Shown: positions 51,791-61,786 of the stretch, one piece after another | Position numbering within the stretch: position 1 is the stretch's first letter | Layout of the letters: the number at the start of each line of letters is the position of its first letter | Assembly: GCF_019649055.1 (NCBI RefSeq) | Contig: NW_026570324.1 | Location: forward strand, 372,001-436,000 | Reading direction: 5' to 3' | DNA from: Paramacrobiotus metropolitanus | Lineage: Eukaryota; Tardigrada; Eutardigrada; Parachela; Macrobiotidae | Length of the DNA: 64,000 bases | Made by a program: the position numbers and the translations under genes | Notes under the pieces: generated by a model | Seen by the model: only the letters and a program-made list of their open reading frames with translations | What the model was told of the DNA's origin: nothing | The model's database searches: none

Positions 51791-52762
51791 TTACTTTCGA
51801 ATTGATGCTTTAATACCACCCGAAACCTTGGCCGTAAACTGTTCCTTCAGCACTTCGTCACGCTGCACATACTTTTCGAAACAACCACTGCGCCAACCAC
51901 CCTGCGCTTTTAATTCGTCGACCGAAGTCCCACTAAGCATGGCGAATGTTGCCCCACCCCTTCGAAATGAATGAGGCGAAAATTCATCACTCGGCAAATT
52001 CAAATATTTCAGAATTTTCCGCAAAAATTCTGTAAATCTTTGTGCAGTTAGTGGTACTAGCTGCCCGTTATTATTCTTGAATGACAACAATGGATCTGTT
52101 GGCGACAGACCTCCTTGTGCGCGTAATGAGAGGAAGGCGTGAACTGGGCATAGAACGGAGTCTTGGACACTTTTAACTGGCACCGTTGTGCTCTTTCCCA
52201 TAAACTTGTCAGTCTTTAAAAGCGGGACCGTCACCATCAGTACCGTGCCGGACAATCTCACTGAACCATAACGAATGTATGAAGTGTTACCTTTTGCCCA
52301 AAACAAGTTGCTTCTTCGAAGCAATGTGAAGAAAGCGAGAACACAAGCACACCAAAATGAAGCTCTGCAATTAACTGGAAGTAACCATAAGTGTGCGTGC
52401 ACCGAAACCAAAACTTCCACCTTAATGCCAGCTTTGCGGTTTGGCGCTTCCAAACGCAACCTTTTCAAACCCGTCAGCGCCCGCTGAACTAAGTGGTGCT
52501 GTATTTCTGGAGCTGGATAACCAAAATTATTGTGCAAGCTGGCAACCGCCGAAAGATAATTAACCACCGATGAATATTCCATTGATTTTGATAAGTGCGC
52601 AACATACAACGCCAAAGTATCTGGTGCAGCCGGCACCGCTACTAACTTAAACCTTTTACAGAACGTCTGAAATCTCTCCCATTGCACACTGCGCGTCTTT
52701 AGCGACTTCGGTGCAAAGGCGGAAAGCTGTAATCGCTTCAATGTTGCGCGAAGATTCATCAT
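51791..52762 (-). CDS. Tyrosine recombinase (PAT-like element)
   Basis: A 323-codon frame overlapping the end of RT/RNase H by about 105 bp. The N-terminal SAM-like half reads TRSVQWERFQTFCKRF and TLALYVAHLSKSMEYSSVVN. The catalytic half has an Arg in FFTLLRRSNLFWAKG, the box HSFRRGGATFAML (H-x-x-R), GGWRSGCFEKY with the presumed nucleophile Tyr in EKYVQRD. All members of the R...HxxR...Y set are visible. It replaces the integrase of LTR elements and would insert a circular DNA intermediate. Confidence 0.85.
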   Translation of the reverse strand: MMNLRATLKRLQLSAFAPKSLKTRSVQWERFQTFCKRFKLVAVPAAPDTLALYVAHLSKSMEYSSVVNYLSAVASLHNNFGYPAPEIQHHLVQRALTGLKRLRLEAPNRKAGIKVEVLVSVHAHLWLLPVNCRASFWCACVLAFFTLLRRSNLFWAKGNTSYIRYGSVRLSGTVLMVTVPLLKTDKFMGKSTTVPVKSVQDSVLCPVHAFLSLRAQGGLSPTDPLLSFKNNNGQLVPLTAQRFTEFLRKILKYLNLPSDEFSPHSFRRGGATFAMLSGTSVDELKAQGGWRSGCFEKYVQRDEVLKEQFTAKVSGGIKASIRK

Positions 52763-54944
52763 TTGGGTACCTGGAAAAACACTCTTTGAAAACCTTTACA
52801 TGACTTTCGGCTGAACCGAACAGACCAATAAACCGTTTGGATTGTGCCTCTCCTTCGGCTAACCTACTTAGAGCGTCTGCTATATTATTATTCACACCTG
52901 CTACGTGTCTTGCAGATACAACAAAATCAAAATCACAAGACGCATAGAATACCAATTTTAACCACTTTAAGGCGTGACTGTTCGCGGTAGTGCCCCGATT
53001 GATGAAACTTACAGTAGAAGAATTGTCACTAACAATAACCACCTCACAGCCACGGAAAAACTGACACCATACCAAAGTGGCGACGCAGGCTGCTACTAAT
53101 TCAAGGAAATTAATGTTCTGTAGTAAAGTTTTATGAACCGCTGGTGTTGGCAGCCAAGTCGGTAGTAGTAACTTGTCTACAGGAGCAACACCGCTAGACC
53201 ATGCACCTGCCACATAACTATTCCCCATTACTGCACCAAAACCGACTAAAGACGCGTCCGTATTGATGAAAACTCGACGCCGTACGTTGCCAAACATCGG
53301 AGGACTGATCCCGTTCAATTTCGGGGCAACCACTATCCACCAAAGCAGTTCATGTTTTATGGTAGCAGTTACCCTTGCCCTGTGATGACTTTCTTTCAAC
53401 GCGTTCATGAAATCAATAAATAAACGGGAAAACGTACGCGCACCCCGCACTGCTCGTGACGCGAAGCACAAGTGACCAACCAACTGCTGCAGTTCCTTCT
53501 TCATTACCTTTTCGCGTTTTAAAAACATTTTACACGTACTGACAATCCTCAAAACTTTATCTTGTGGAAGTTCAACCGTTTGCAGTTTGGAATCTAAAAT
53601 CAAGCCCAAGAAATGCACACGCTGGGTCGGCATAATGACCTTTTTCCAGTTTACTGGAAATCCCAAATTTATCAACAACTCGATTATTTTGTTTTGCGCT
53701 GCGGCACATTCTTCCGCTGACCAACCAATAATTAAAAAATCGTCTAAGTATGGAATAACAATCAGACCCATGGCACGAGCAACTCGTGCTAACGCGCATG
53801 AAATGCGGTGAAATATGGCTGGGCCACATGCCAGACCAAAACATAAACAGTTGTCGATAAAATATGAATAATGTCCGTCAAGTAGCCACTTAAAACCTTG
53901 GAGTTGCCTGTGCGCCGGAAAAACCGGTACTTGCCGGTAAGCATTTTTTATATCAACAATACAGTAGAAACAACCGTACCGGCTCAGCGAGACCGCATCG
54001 TCAACGCTAGCAAAAGAAAATTGTTCCGGGGTCATGTAAGAGTTCAGCGAATCGGAGAACGGCCTACTACAATCAGTAATAGGACGTGGTATATCCGTGT
54101 CTTTTTTTTTTGGCACGGCCCCGATTGCGTGCACCCTTATCGGTTTCATTGACTGCCGGGTTATTTTCCCGGATCTTAACTCATCGCGAAAAATTTCGTC
54201 TAAATAAGGTTTATTTGCCGGTGATAGAGCGCTTTCGTAATTTTCACATTCTGCCGGCTGAATCGCGATATTATCTTCGATCAACCGAAAACCGTTAGCA
54301 ATACCATCAAGAATGAACTCTTTGTCACAATCATTAGCCAAGCAATTTTTCCACTCATTAAGTTTTCGTGAAAGCGGACTACACTTAATAACTTCATCGC
54401 TTGCAGACAGACTTGCGCAATCACAACCTTTTTTAATATACTCGCTATCAACAAGTTTACCACTAACTGAGTTTCTGTACCTTAAATTATTACAGTCATC
54501 CGAACCATTAATAACGGTAGCTGGCAAATGATTTGAAACATCAATCCCATTCACAGAAACATTAGTATTAGGAGCAGAAGTAAAAACATCATTCACCAAA
54601 AACAATTTGTTAGTACCATTATCAGCGCCTGATAACAAACATCCGGATCCAGCCCCAGATTCAAACGCCGGTGCGGCCTCCGCGTCCGTTTCCTTCCTGA
54701 CCGCCTGAACAGTCGTACCAGTTGTGACCTTTGCGGAGACAGGTGCCACACACGTGCTTGTAGTACGTACAATCTTCTTCTCCGTTGTAGCAACGACCTT
54801 CATTCCATGCCCAACACGGACGTGTTGGTCTGTTGCTGGTAAAACCATTTCCTCGGCCGTGGTATGGCCCACGGCCGCGCCCGCGAAAAAACCGACCACC
54901 GTAACCATAACCACCACGAAAACCACGACCACCCTGATTGCCAC
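52656..54944 (-). CDS. pol: Reverse transcriptase and RNase H (PAT-like element)
   Basis: A 762-codon frame overlapping the end of gag by about 280 bp in another frame. RT motifs: IPRPITDCSRPFSDSLNSY, YCIVDIKNAYRQVPV, CLCFGLACGPAIFHRI, and the catalytic YLDDFLIIG, then VHFLGLILDSKLQTVELP and the LVGHLCFASRAVRGARTF thumb. RNase H: FINTDASLVGFGAVMG, INFLELVAACVATLVW, VVIVSDNSSTVSFINRG and NIADALSRLAEG. This is the DIRS-order RT type. The first 100 codons are Thr/Val-rich and may belong to the overlap rather than the protein. Confidence 0.85.
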   Translation of the reverse strand: MAIRVVVVFVVVMVTVVGFFAGAAVGHTTAEEMVLPATDQHVRVGHGMKVVATTEKKIVRTTSTCVAPVSAKVTTGTTVQAVRKETDAEAAPAFESGAGSGCLLSGADNGTNKLFLVNDVFTSAPNTNVSVNGIDVSNHLPATVINGSDDCNNLRYRNSVSGKLVDSEYIKKGCDCASLSASDEVIKCSPLSRKLNEWKNCLANDCDKEFILDGIANGFRLIEDNIAIQPAECENYESALSPANKPYLDEIFRDELRSGKITRQSMKPIRVHAIGAVPKKKDTDIPRPITDCSRPFSDSLNSYMTPEQFSFASVDDAVSLSRYGCFYCIVDIKNAYRQVPVFPAHRQLQGFKWLLDGHYSYFIDNCLCFGLACGPAIFHRISCALARVARAMGLIVIPYLDDFLIIGWSAEECAAAQNKIIELLINLGFPVNWKKVIMPTQRVHFLGLILDSKLQTVELPQDKVLRIVSTCKMFLKREKVMKKELQQLVGHLCFASRAVRGARTFSRLFIDFMNALKESHHRARVTATIKHELLWWIVVAPKLNGISPPMFGNVRRRVFINTDASLVGFGAVMGNSYVAGAWSSGVAPVDKLLLPTWLPTPAVHKTLLQNINFLELVAACVATLVWCQFFRGCEVVIVSDNSSTVSFINRGTTANSHALKWLKLVFYASCDFDFVVSARHVAGVNNNIADALSRLAEGEAQSKRFIGLFGSAESHVKVFKECFSRYPNDESSRNIEAITAFRLCTEVAKDAQCAMGEISDVL

Positions 54945-55914
54945 CTGCAGTCAGCAAAGTGCCAGCATGAAAGTGCTGGTGAATTAAATTACCACAAGCG
55001 TTAAAATCATTTAACGCATACCCAAACTGCTCCGCATACTGCCGAAAAGTTGCGTCAAATTTAAGAATAGCCTTTGTATCATAATCGCGAGCTTTACTTG
55101 ATAAAAACTCGATGTATTCCGCATATTCAGCCAACGCTTCGGCATGACTCGGCATTGTACTTAGCTGCCTGATCAGCATGTGAGAACCATTCATAAACTC
55201 TTCATACGTCAAGTCTAAAGCACCAATTTCTTTCTTCTTCTCTGCTTTTGCTCGAGAGAACACAACCTCATGCGGACGTCTAAGTTTATTCGCTACCTTA
55301 GACAATGGTTCTTGCTTAGACTGCAAAACATCTCGAAGGTCAAACTCACCACTTCGGATCGGTCCGGAGGATGGGGCGGGGCTTGCGCTTTGACGTGGGC
55401 AATCAACCGTATCCGGCAGGATAATTCGGCGGTGATCCGTGGCCGGTTGCTTGGTGACCTTTCCTTGACCTGAAGCCGGAACAACGATGACCGATTCTTC
55501 GCCGCGGTTGTACACGATGTACGCCAAAATCTCCTTGCGGTCGCCGAGGGGAATAGCGTCGAGTGGGGGCGTCCAGAGATCCTCTCTGGAAAGCTTCAGA
55601 ACCTTCTCCACGGTTGTGATGCGCTCCTTCTTCAAGAAGGTCGCGGTTTCTTCGGAAATGTCGATGATATCTTTCAGATCTTCAACCACACCGAGTGACA
55701 TGTCCAGTTCTGGCTTGTCGCGGACAGTGGTTCCCGACTGAGGATGGGCAGATTCGTGGTTGAGGATGCGCTGGATCAGTTCGGCTTTAAGACCATTTGT
55801 GACAAGTTTATAATCTTTTAGGATGACCTTTAAATCTTCACATGTTAACTTATCAAGTTCATCGTACGTCCTAGCCATCTTATCGACAAAAATTATGACC
55901 GAAAAGAACGACAA
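54661..55914 (-). CDS. gag: Gag-like protein with SAP-like and zinc-knuckle motifs (PAT-like element)
   Basis: A 417-codon frame. Near the N-terminus it has a SAP-like helix pair (YDELDKLTCEDLKVILKDYK, then TNGLKAELIQRIL), a fold that binds DNA in other proteins. A helical middle follows (VEKVLKLSREDLWTP; YEEFMNGSHMLIRQLSTM). The C-terminal part is an RGG-like Gly/Arg-rich stretch and a CCHC knuckle, CGTCLRKGHNWYDC, preceded by CWAWNEGRCYNGEEDC. A zinc knuckle near the end is usual for Gag of this group. The first visible Met sits just inside the left repeat; another Met at about 55877 could be the start. Confidence 0.75.
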   Translation of the reverse strand: MSFFSVIIFVDKMARTYDELDKLTCEDLKVILKDYKLVTNGLKAELIQRILNHESAHPQSGTTVRDKPELDMSLGVVEDLKDIIDISEETATFLKKERITTVEKVLKLSREDLWTPPLDAIPLGDRKEILAYIVYNRGEESVIVVPASGQGKVTKQPATDHRRIILPDTVDCPRQSASPAPSSGPIRSGEFDLRDVLQSKQEPLSKVANKLRRPHEVVFSRAKAEKKKEIGALDLTYEEFMNGSHMLIRQLSTMPSHAEALAEYAEYIEFLSSKARDYDTKAILKFDATFRQYAEQFGYALNDFNACGNLIHQHFHAGTLLTAGGNQGGRGFRGGYGYGGRFFRGRGRGPYHGRGNGFTSNRPTRPCWAWNEGRCYNGEEDCTYYKHVCGTCLRKGHNWYDCSGGQEGNGRGGRTGV

Positions 55915-56078
55915 AAATTTTCACAGACTGGAAGTAATGTTCTAACATAAAGCGCTTAAATAGGTCTTGCTCCGTCCTGCTTGAGATCCGGCATCCGTCT
56001 TCGTTCCATTCATAGGCTGAGTGCAGGACTACCATCTGACCTCGTTATACTCAGATTCTTTCATAGAATCTTTCTCAT
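55904..56078 (-). repeat. Split direct repeat A1 (175 bp)
   Basis: Copy of 51392-51566. It forms the 5' end of the element and probably holds its promoter. Confidence 0.9.
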
Positions 56079-56497
56079 TAATTATATGTATGCCATATTC
56101 CAAGAGATACTTTTATGTGTGTCGCATCGCGCCGTCGCATCGTGCCTAGCGGATACAGAGCACGCTCGTACGTGCACCTCAACTCAACCCGGATATGCAG
56201 TGCTTTGCTAAGCGCGCAGGCCTTACGGTAACTTCGCAAGTTATCGTCGTGGCTGAAGCGGTCTTTGCGCTAAACGTCACGAATTTGGGTAGGAGCCACA
56301 AATAACAGCAGTAAAACTTTAGAGATAATTAAAATTAACCTCTATATTTCGTATTGCTCCTACACGCCACGCGAAAACACCAAAGGTGTGCTCGGAATTT
56401 ACTTCCTTCGGGCAGTATCAAACTTGGCCGGAACCGGCCCCAAGCCATCACAAAAACAACAAAAACAAAAAAATTTTTACGCAGCAAGTGAAACATT
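56079..56497. other. Intergenic, nothing certain
   Basis: A patch at about 56198-56262 (GCTAAGCGCGCAGGCC, then TTATCGTCGTGGCTGAAG) resembles 31439-31500 loosely, perhaps an old dispersed repeat. A CA-rich run lies near 56530. Confidence 0.35.
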
Positions 56498-57490
56498 TTA
56501 GCGTTTAACATTTCCCAATTTATACCAATTCACACACACGCACACACACACAACTGTAACAGAGACCACTAAAAAGGGGGCGTGTCGTGTGTCGCAATAC
56601 CCGGATTCCTGCGTCCCTCTGAATCCAATCCATTCGTAAATGACGTACTGTTTTAATTTGCGGTGTTGCCGCAGTAGTTTGATCGTTAATTCATCTGCCG
56701 GCAATTTTTGTTTGTCTAGCGCTTCGGTACATTTAGAGTGGAGCATCTTGGTTTGAGTTCGGCAGAACACAAATACTTTGTCATAGCAACTTCTTGGAAA
56801 ACAGCTACTGTCCAGTGATGGTACAATCACACAACCGACCTTACAAATCGACAAATCAGCAGGGGAAAATTTCGATTTCTCTTGTTTGAGTTGAAATATT
56901 TGCAAATGACAGCAGTATACGACTTTAATGCTCTTTAAATTCTAAAACAAAAGTGGTGACAATCAGCACTTTCACTTTTCTTTAAACGAACGTACGGTTC
57001 CTCCGACTGGCCGCTCGTTCTCCAAAACGCACTGCGACAAGTAACGATTTCTCCGAACTATCAGCCGATGAATGAAAAACATCTGACGCGATTTATTCAT
57101 AGCATTTAGTTGCTTTCTGTATCTGGCAAACCAAGAGAATGTTTGTTCAGCAGCCATGGTGTTTCTCTCTGCCGCATCAGGGTGGCTATCGTAGAATTTG
57201 TTGGGGTGGTATAATTGTCCGCATCTCGGATCCTTATGGTTTCTGATATGCAGACCGTCAACAATCTTGGAAATACGCATCCACATTGCGTCAAATGGCA
57301 CAGGAAGAGGGAGCGGCAACTTAGCAGCTTTCAAGCGGTTAAGTTGACAGATGTTGTCGTAGCAAATAAATGTTTTTTCCCAAGCATCTTCAGGAATTTT
57401 TTGTAAGATCTGATAGAGCGCGCTAATCACGAAGAGGAAGACTTGACCCAGACTCTCGGCTCTACGAAGCAAAAGAACGGAAAGCAGCAT
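56498..57490 (-). pseudogene. KDZ-superfamily-like transposase fragment
   Basis: The 57490-56972 frame (172 codons) encodes TFICYDNICQLNRLKAAKL, then VDGLHIRNHKDPRCGQLYHP and NTMAAEQTFSWFARYRKQLN followed by FFIHRLIVRRNRYL. The order CYDN.C, H..NH....C, and N...EQ.FSW..RY...N is the C-terminal part of KDZ-like (Kyakuja-Dileera-Zisupton) transposases as I know them; the Asp in CYDN and the Glu in AEQ would be catalytic residues of the RNase H-like fold. The 56905-56498 stretch reads on in the same direction but matches nothing known. The N-terminal part, including the cysteine-rich domain, is absent upstream. The call is by motif only. Confidence 0.5.
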
Positions 57491-57678
57491 TAGTGTCTAT
57501 CAGCGCATGCTTGTTGTAATGTGAGCTGGATGTTGCCTGAGTAAAGAGAATAAAGCAGAAATGAATTCCGTACGAGCTCAAAATTTGCGTTTACCAAAAC
57601 ACCGAGCATTACTTAATTTAAATCAATTACAGATACGAATATCTTAAACAATAATGATTACAGACGACTAACAGATAT
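57491..57678. other. Unassigned
   Basis: AT-rich, no feature recognised. It separates the KDZ-like piece from the inverted repeat. Confidence 0.3.
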
Positions 57679-58412
57679 TTATGGGACACAAATATAAATA
57701 TGCAAACCAAGAAAAGCACTTTTGTTCACGTCACGACGACCTCCCCTTTACGGCAGTTGGTCCATATTGCGTGACGCAGATATGCAGAACTTGCATATCC
57801 CGCCCAGAATAAGCAAAATAAAGAAACTACTCCTGAGTAGTTTTTTTGAAATGGCAACTCAAATAAGCAGCTTATTTCAGCGTACATCGTACAGAAATGT
57901 ATTACGATTAGGAGGCTTATCAGCAGGTTCCTCAGGTTTTCCATGATGTTTCTCTCGCATACTAGTGATGTTATGTTTGAAATAGTTTTATTTAGCACCT
58001 AACGACTGTAGTCTGCAACTCCGTATTGTTTCTGAACTAATGAAGAGCAAGTTTTAAATAAATGGCTGGCAGAGCAGCTGATTTTGGTAGATGGAAGTCA
58101 TTCAAATTTGGTAAACATCACGAGGCAGGGATTGGTTCTAAAAGCAACAGAGAGAAACACACTGCCGTGGCCCGCATAATTGCTCAAATTTGAGATTATG
58201 ACAAACGAAAAAACTGAAATAGTTACGTACTGCAGTAATATCACCAATATGCTTACAGTAAAATGCAGTTTTGAAAAAGGAACACAAAGCTAGAAAGTGC
58301 GCGTAAATTACGCAACGAAGATGAGCAACGGCTTATTGGCTGATTCCGTTTTGCCTGTGACGTGAACAAAAGTGCTTTTCTTGGTTTGCATATTTATATT
58401 TGTGTCCCATAA
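57679..58412. mobile_element. Region bounded by a perfect 56-bp inverted repeat
   Basis: 57679-57734 (TTATGGGACACAAATATAAA onward) and 58357-58412 are exact complements over 56 bp, with about 620 bp between. No target duplication flanks it. Perfect arms suggest a recent event or selection. It may be a MITE or a rearranged piece of the neighbouring KDZ-like transposon. The internal part has no recognised frame. Confidence 0.6.
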
Positions 58413-59176
58413 TTGCTAAGATACCTATAAATCGGCGAAAAAGCGAAAATGTGGCCGGTAGGCCCGACGAGAAATAAGTAGCCGCGGCTGTATGAAGGAC
58501 TGCGTTCATTTTGCCCTTTGTTTTTGAAACATGCCAAATTGAAGTCTTCTCCGCGGGCAACATTCCGGAATCGATTCAACTTCATGATACGAGAGACGGA
58601 TGAACAAAATGAAATCAGATCCACCAGATGAGTACGGCGAACTGGGATGCTTGACAGACAGCCTCGGTTGATGCTGGCAGAACCCGCCAGTGAAATCGTT
58701 CAGGACTTGTCCCTGCCAATCTGGCCTTAACCAGAAAAGGCAGGGCTCAGTTTACCACACAAAAATATCCGCAAAAGTAAAATGGCAATGTAGGAAATAC
58801 AAAACTCTAGAGAAAGACTGTCTAGAGTAAATATTAGAAAGTAGAGTCCTCAAGTTACAAGTTCGTAGTGGCTGGGTTAGCAGATACGATGCAGTTAATA
58901 TAGATACTACATGTACCGTCCACACCTGAAATCTTAATAAAGGCGCTTTACATAAACACTGTCAAGTCACAACGTAAACCACCAGGCGGATGACATCAGT
59001 AGTAGCCGGTAACGCTGGAAGATGCCTATAAACAACATCATAACGGCGAAATAAACCAACACAACTCTGACATCCGGGCAAAGTAGAGCTCTACCAAATT
59101 AAATTCTGTGAGTAATGAGCTTCGAAACACGCTTGATCACAATGCAACATAATTACAATTAATAAATTTAGAATCT
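58413..59176. other. Intergenic, nothing recognised
   Basis: No gene or repeat was found. A GC-richer patch near 58660-58750 has no open frame of note. Confidence 0.4.
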
Positions 59177-59239
59177 TTGGCCAAACCTCTAACACATAAA
59201 AAAATAAAATCTCCGTTAAACCGACTGTACGGTGTAAAA

Positions 59240-59431
59240 ATGCCGGCCGTTGTTGCATTGGTGGTTGCGGCTCCCAGGAATTATTTGCAGTGCTCCGAGA
59301 ACTGCCGCTCGCATTGTGGCTGCGTAAACGATTCGTTCAAGAAAGCTGGACTGGGAAAAACAAATTTTCTACCCGGATCTGCATCGTTATTAGGCGACGA
59401 CTCTGCGACAGGACAAGCAAGGTTTAGCTAA
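59240..59431 (+). CDS. Possible small Cys-containing peptide, doubtful
   Basis: A 63-codon frame from ATG at 59240: MPAVVALVVAAPRN is weakly signal-like, followed by CSENCRSHCGC and a Ser/Gly/Asp-rich tail. It converges on the astacin gene, ending about 10 bp from that gene's stop codon. No TATA box or AATAAA is obvious. It could be spurious. Confidence 0.25.
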   Translation: MPAVVALVVAAPRNYLQCSENCRSHCGCVNDSFKKAGLGKTNFLPGSASLLGDDSATGQARFS

Positions 59432-59441
59432 AAACTTGCAA

Positions 59442-60116
59442 CTATAACAAAAACTGCAGTGTTTTACCAAATTCTTCGTCTAGATCGTGTTCAGCGTCCT
59501 TGTTTGGCCCTGTCGAGCAGTTATAAGCAACCTTCAGTTTCACCGCATCCAGCGGACTGAGACCGTATTTTTGCCCAACAAATCGGAGTGACTGGCGTTT
59601 GATGCACACGAATGCCGGTTGGTCGGGGTTCTTCGCTACTTCCACGCCGTAATGCATCAGGGACTCCACATCGTACGGAACCCCGAATGTGGCCATTCCC
59701 GGCAGTTTCTGGTAGTTCCTCTCATCGATCCCGGATACCAGGGCGCCGGCCACGATGCGGATGTGCTCGTCGCGATCCGGGCGACTGTGTTCGTGGAGGA
59801 ATCCCAGCGCGTGAAGAATCTCATGCTGGATGATGCCCGGTGTCAAGCACTGGGAATGTAACTTTACGCGTGTTGGACGACCGGGAATGCGGCCGATTTC
59901 TGCTTGACATCTGTCAAGAAATGAAACGAATATCGCGAAGCGCTTAAGTAAACAACTCGCAATGCAGTTCGTTTACTTACACTGCTGAGAACCCTGTGTG
60001 GCGTCGAATAAGAATGAATTCTTTTTCGGCTTGACGTGGCTGAAAGGTTATGCAACTGCTGGTTCGCCATTCGATGGTGTGCAAAGCACTTTCAATGATT
60101 GATTTCTCAGCTGCAT
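59442..60116 (-). CDS. Astacin-family zinc metalloprotease, catalytic exons
   Basis: Exons 60116-59981 and 59910-59442 are joined over a 70-bp GT-AG intron (59911-59980). The first encodes AAEKSIIESALHTIEWRTSS, CITFQPRQAEKEFILIRRHT and GFSA. The second encodes CQAEIGRIPGRPTRVKLH, the zinc site HEILHALGFLHEHSR with three His ligands and catalytic Glu, ERNYQKLPGM, the Met-turn SLMHYG with the usual Tyr, and VGQKYGLSPLDAVKLKVAYN before the last Cys. Astacins are secreted or membrane-bound endopeptidases made with a propeptide. Upstream sequence (60550-60385) encodes NDIMWDDDENDNGGYRHYGL then LPPEGY and PNNGQGIPYSLL, the propeptide and mature N-terminus, but a TGA (60443-60441) stands where the usual Trp of WPN would be. 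A possible signal-peptide exon starts at 60724. There is no extra domain after the protease, so it is a minimal astacin. It may be a pseudogene because of the TGA. Confidence 0.75.
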
Positions 60117-60384
60117 CTAAAAGCACACGTCATCACTCAATGTTTAGTCGTCATCACTCATTAATCGTACCGAAATTTTACAAAAAATTAGTCGTAAATT
60201 AGTCGAAAATGTTTAGCCGTCATCACCCATTAATCGTACCAAAATTTTACAAAAAATTTTGCACAATCCATGAAAAATGCGAACAGTTAAGAATTTCACA
60301 ATTAAAAGCAAAATCACAAAAAAAGTTACCCACGACAAAATCTCAGTCAGCCGTGAAAAGAGGTTTTGAGAAAAGGTAGGCAAG

Positions 60385-60724
60385 ACAACACACACACTGA
60401 AGCTGAGCAGTGAATAAGGAATTCCTTGCCCGTTGTTGGGTCAGTAGCCTTCGGGTGGAAGGTAGCCAGTTATAAGACCGTAGTGGCGATAGCCGCCGTT
60501 GTCGTTTTCGTCGTCATCCCACATAATGTCATTGTGCAGAAGATATGACCATCAGCTGTGCCAAGGGATGAAGAGCAGTTGTACAAATTACACTGACAGT
60601 GCAATACTACTGTAGGAATACGAATTAACAAACAGCACACCTGAATAACCTGATGGAGAAACAAATATCCTACTCTAACAATCCACAGTAACCAGGAAGC
60701 CGTTGCAGCAAGCTTATAATGCAT
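60385..60724 (-). pseudogene. Upstream astacin exons with in-frame TGA
   Basis: On the minus strand, ATG at 60724 opens MHYKLAATASWLLWIVRVGY, a plausible signal peptide, and is followed by possible donor and acceptor sites (CAG|GTGTGC; CACAG|CTG). The frame that matches astacin propeptide and mature start is open from about 60550 to 60400 except for a TGA at 60443-60441, between EGY and PNNGQGIPY. The phase of the join to the signal exon is not clean. Either the gene is decaying or the exon limits are not those I infer. Confidence 0.4.
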
Positions 60725-61226
60725 CTTCCAGACGAAAAAAATCTGCTGCCAACCAATTGTAAACTTGATTGCAACAAGTGGTTGTTAGGTGGTTTCCGCC
60801 TTTACTGTGCGGTTCTGCATGCGATGTAGACCTCCAGCTTCGTACCGAATAGCCTGCTATGGAACAAGTTGAATCTGAATTCTACAGCAAGCCGTCTTTC
60901 GGTCGTACTTTACATTCACTATACTGCAGTAATTAACAAAGGACGAAAAGCAGGATAAGGATTTTTCGGGTTTGTCAGAGCTGCGTACAAATTTATGAGT
61001 TCGGAAGTATGTACATAGCGCGGAGGTGGGTCAACCGTATGGTAGCGCTATGATTATAGTGTTACAGTATCTATCGATAACGAGACGTATTACGGGGAGT
61101 GCGTTGACAGCTTGTAAAATCTATGCATACAAACAAGTGACGTAGGGACCGCTCAGAAATGGGCTTGTATATGTCGCTCACAACGTGTTTGAGCGACCGG
61201 GTGTGCGGAGGTGCCAGCCACCTGGC
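60725..61226. other. Intergenic, nothing recognised
   Basis: No gene, promoter or repeat was identified. Confidence 0.4.
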
Positions 61227-61785
61227 AGGTACTGTATTCGCTCGCACATCTTGGACCACAGAGTGTGTGTACGGGAAAAACGCGCATTCAATATACACAC
61301 TCTAACCGGGCCAAACGCGCGATTCGCGATTTGATAAATTTCTGATGTCTTACAACATCTGGACTGGAGAACTTCTTGAATAATGAAAAAAATTAGAGCT
61401 CTAACAATTTTTATCATGTTTAGGCTCGAAAGCAGCCATTAACATACAGCTTTGGCGTAAGCACGAGTTACAAACGGATTTTGTTGTGGTTTTTGGGGTG
61501 CCCCTGGAGGGGGAGGGGTACGTTCCGCGTCAACATTCTTGATGGCGATGAACCACCGAACAATGCGAGCTTTCATCTACAGAACCTTTTTTTCCAGAGT
61601 GAATTGCCATTTAAATGAAAAGACTTGATTTAATAAACAAAAATTCACAAGAAGAACTGTTCATCTTGAAACCAAATGAGGAATATTTCGTAGTCGTGCA
61701 TTTTGCCCGGTTAGAGTGTGTATATTAAATGCGTGTTTTTCCCGTACACGGACTCTGTGGTTCAAGATGTGCGAGCGGATACAGT
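61227..61785. repeat. Inverted repeat with arms of about 90 bp
   Basis: Arms 61227-61315 and 61697-61785 pair over GCTCGCACATCTTG, CCACAGAGT, GTGTACGGGAAAAAC and ATATACACACTCTAACCGGG. They enclose about 380 bp with no frame. The outer ends are not clear, so it may be a MITE or a remnant of a larger element next to the fold-back repeat. Confidence 0.65.
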
Positions 61786-61786
61786 A

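Larger units (their letters stand above)
51159..56078 (-). mobile_element. PAT/Ngaro-type tyrosine-recombinase retroelement with split direct repeats (fossil class, looks whole)
   Basis: Read on the minus strand: a 175-bp repeat (56078-55904), gag, RT/RNase H and tyrosine recombinase, then a 194-bp repeat (51757-51564), a second copy of the first repeat (51566-51392) and a second copy of the 194-bp repeat (51352-51159). This A1-ORFs-B1-A2-B2 arrangement is the known split-direct-repeat layout of PAT and Ngaro elements, which integrate through a circle by recombination and leave no target duplication; none is seen here. The three coding frames are long, overlap one another, and look open. Repeat copies appear nearly identical, so the insertion seems fairly young. 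Confidence 0.9.

Noticed and set aside
60213-60395. Hydrophobic minus-strand frame of 60 codons
   Set aside because: It covers an astacin intron and its upstream exon edge; the hydrophobic run comes from the T-rich intron.
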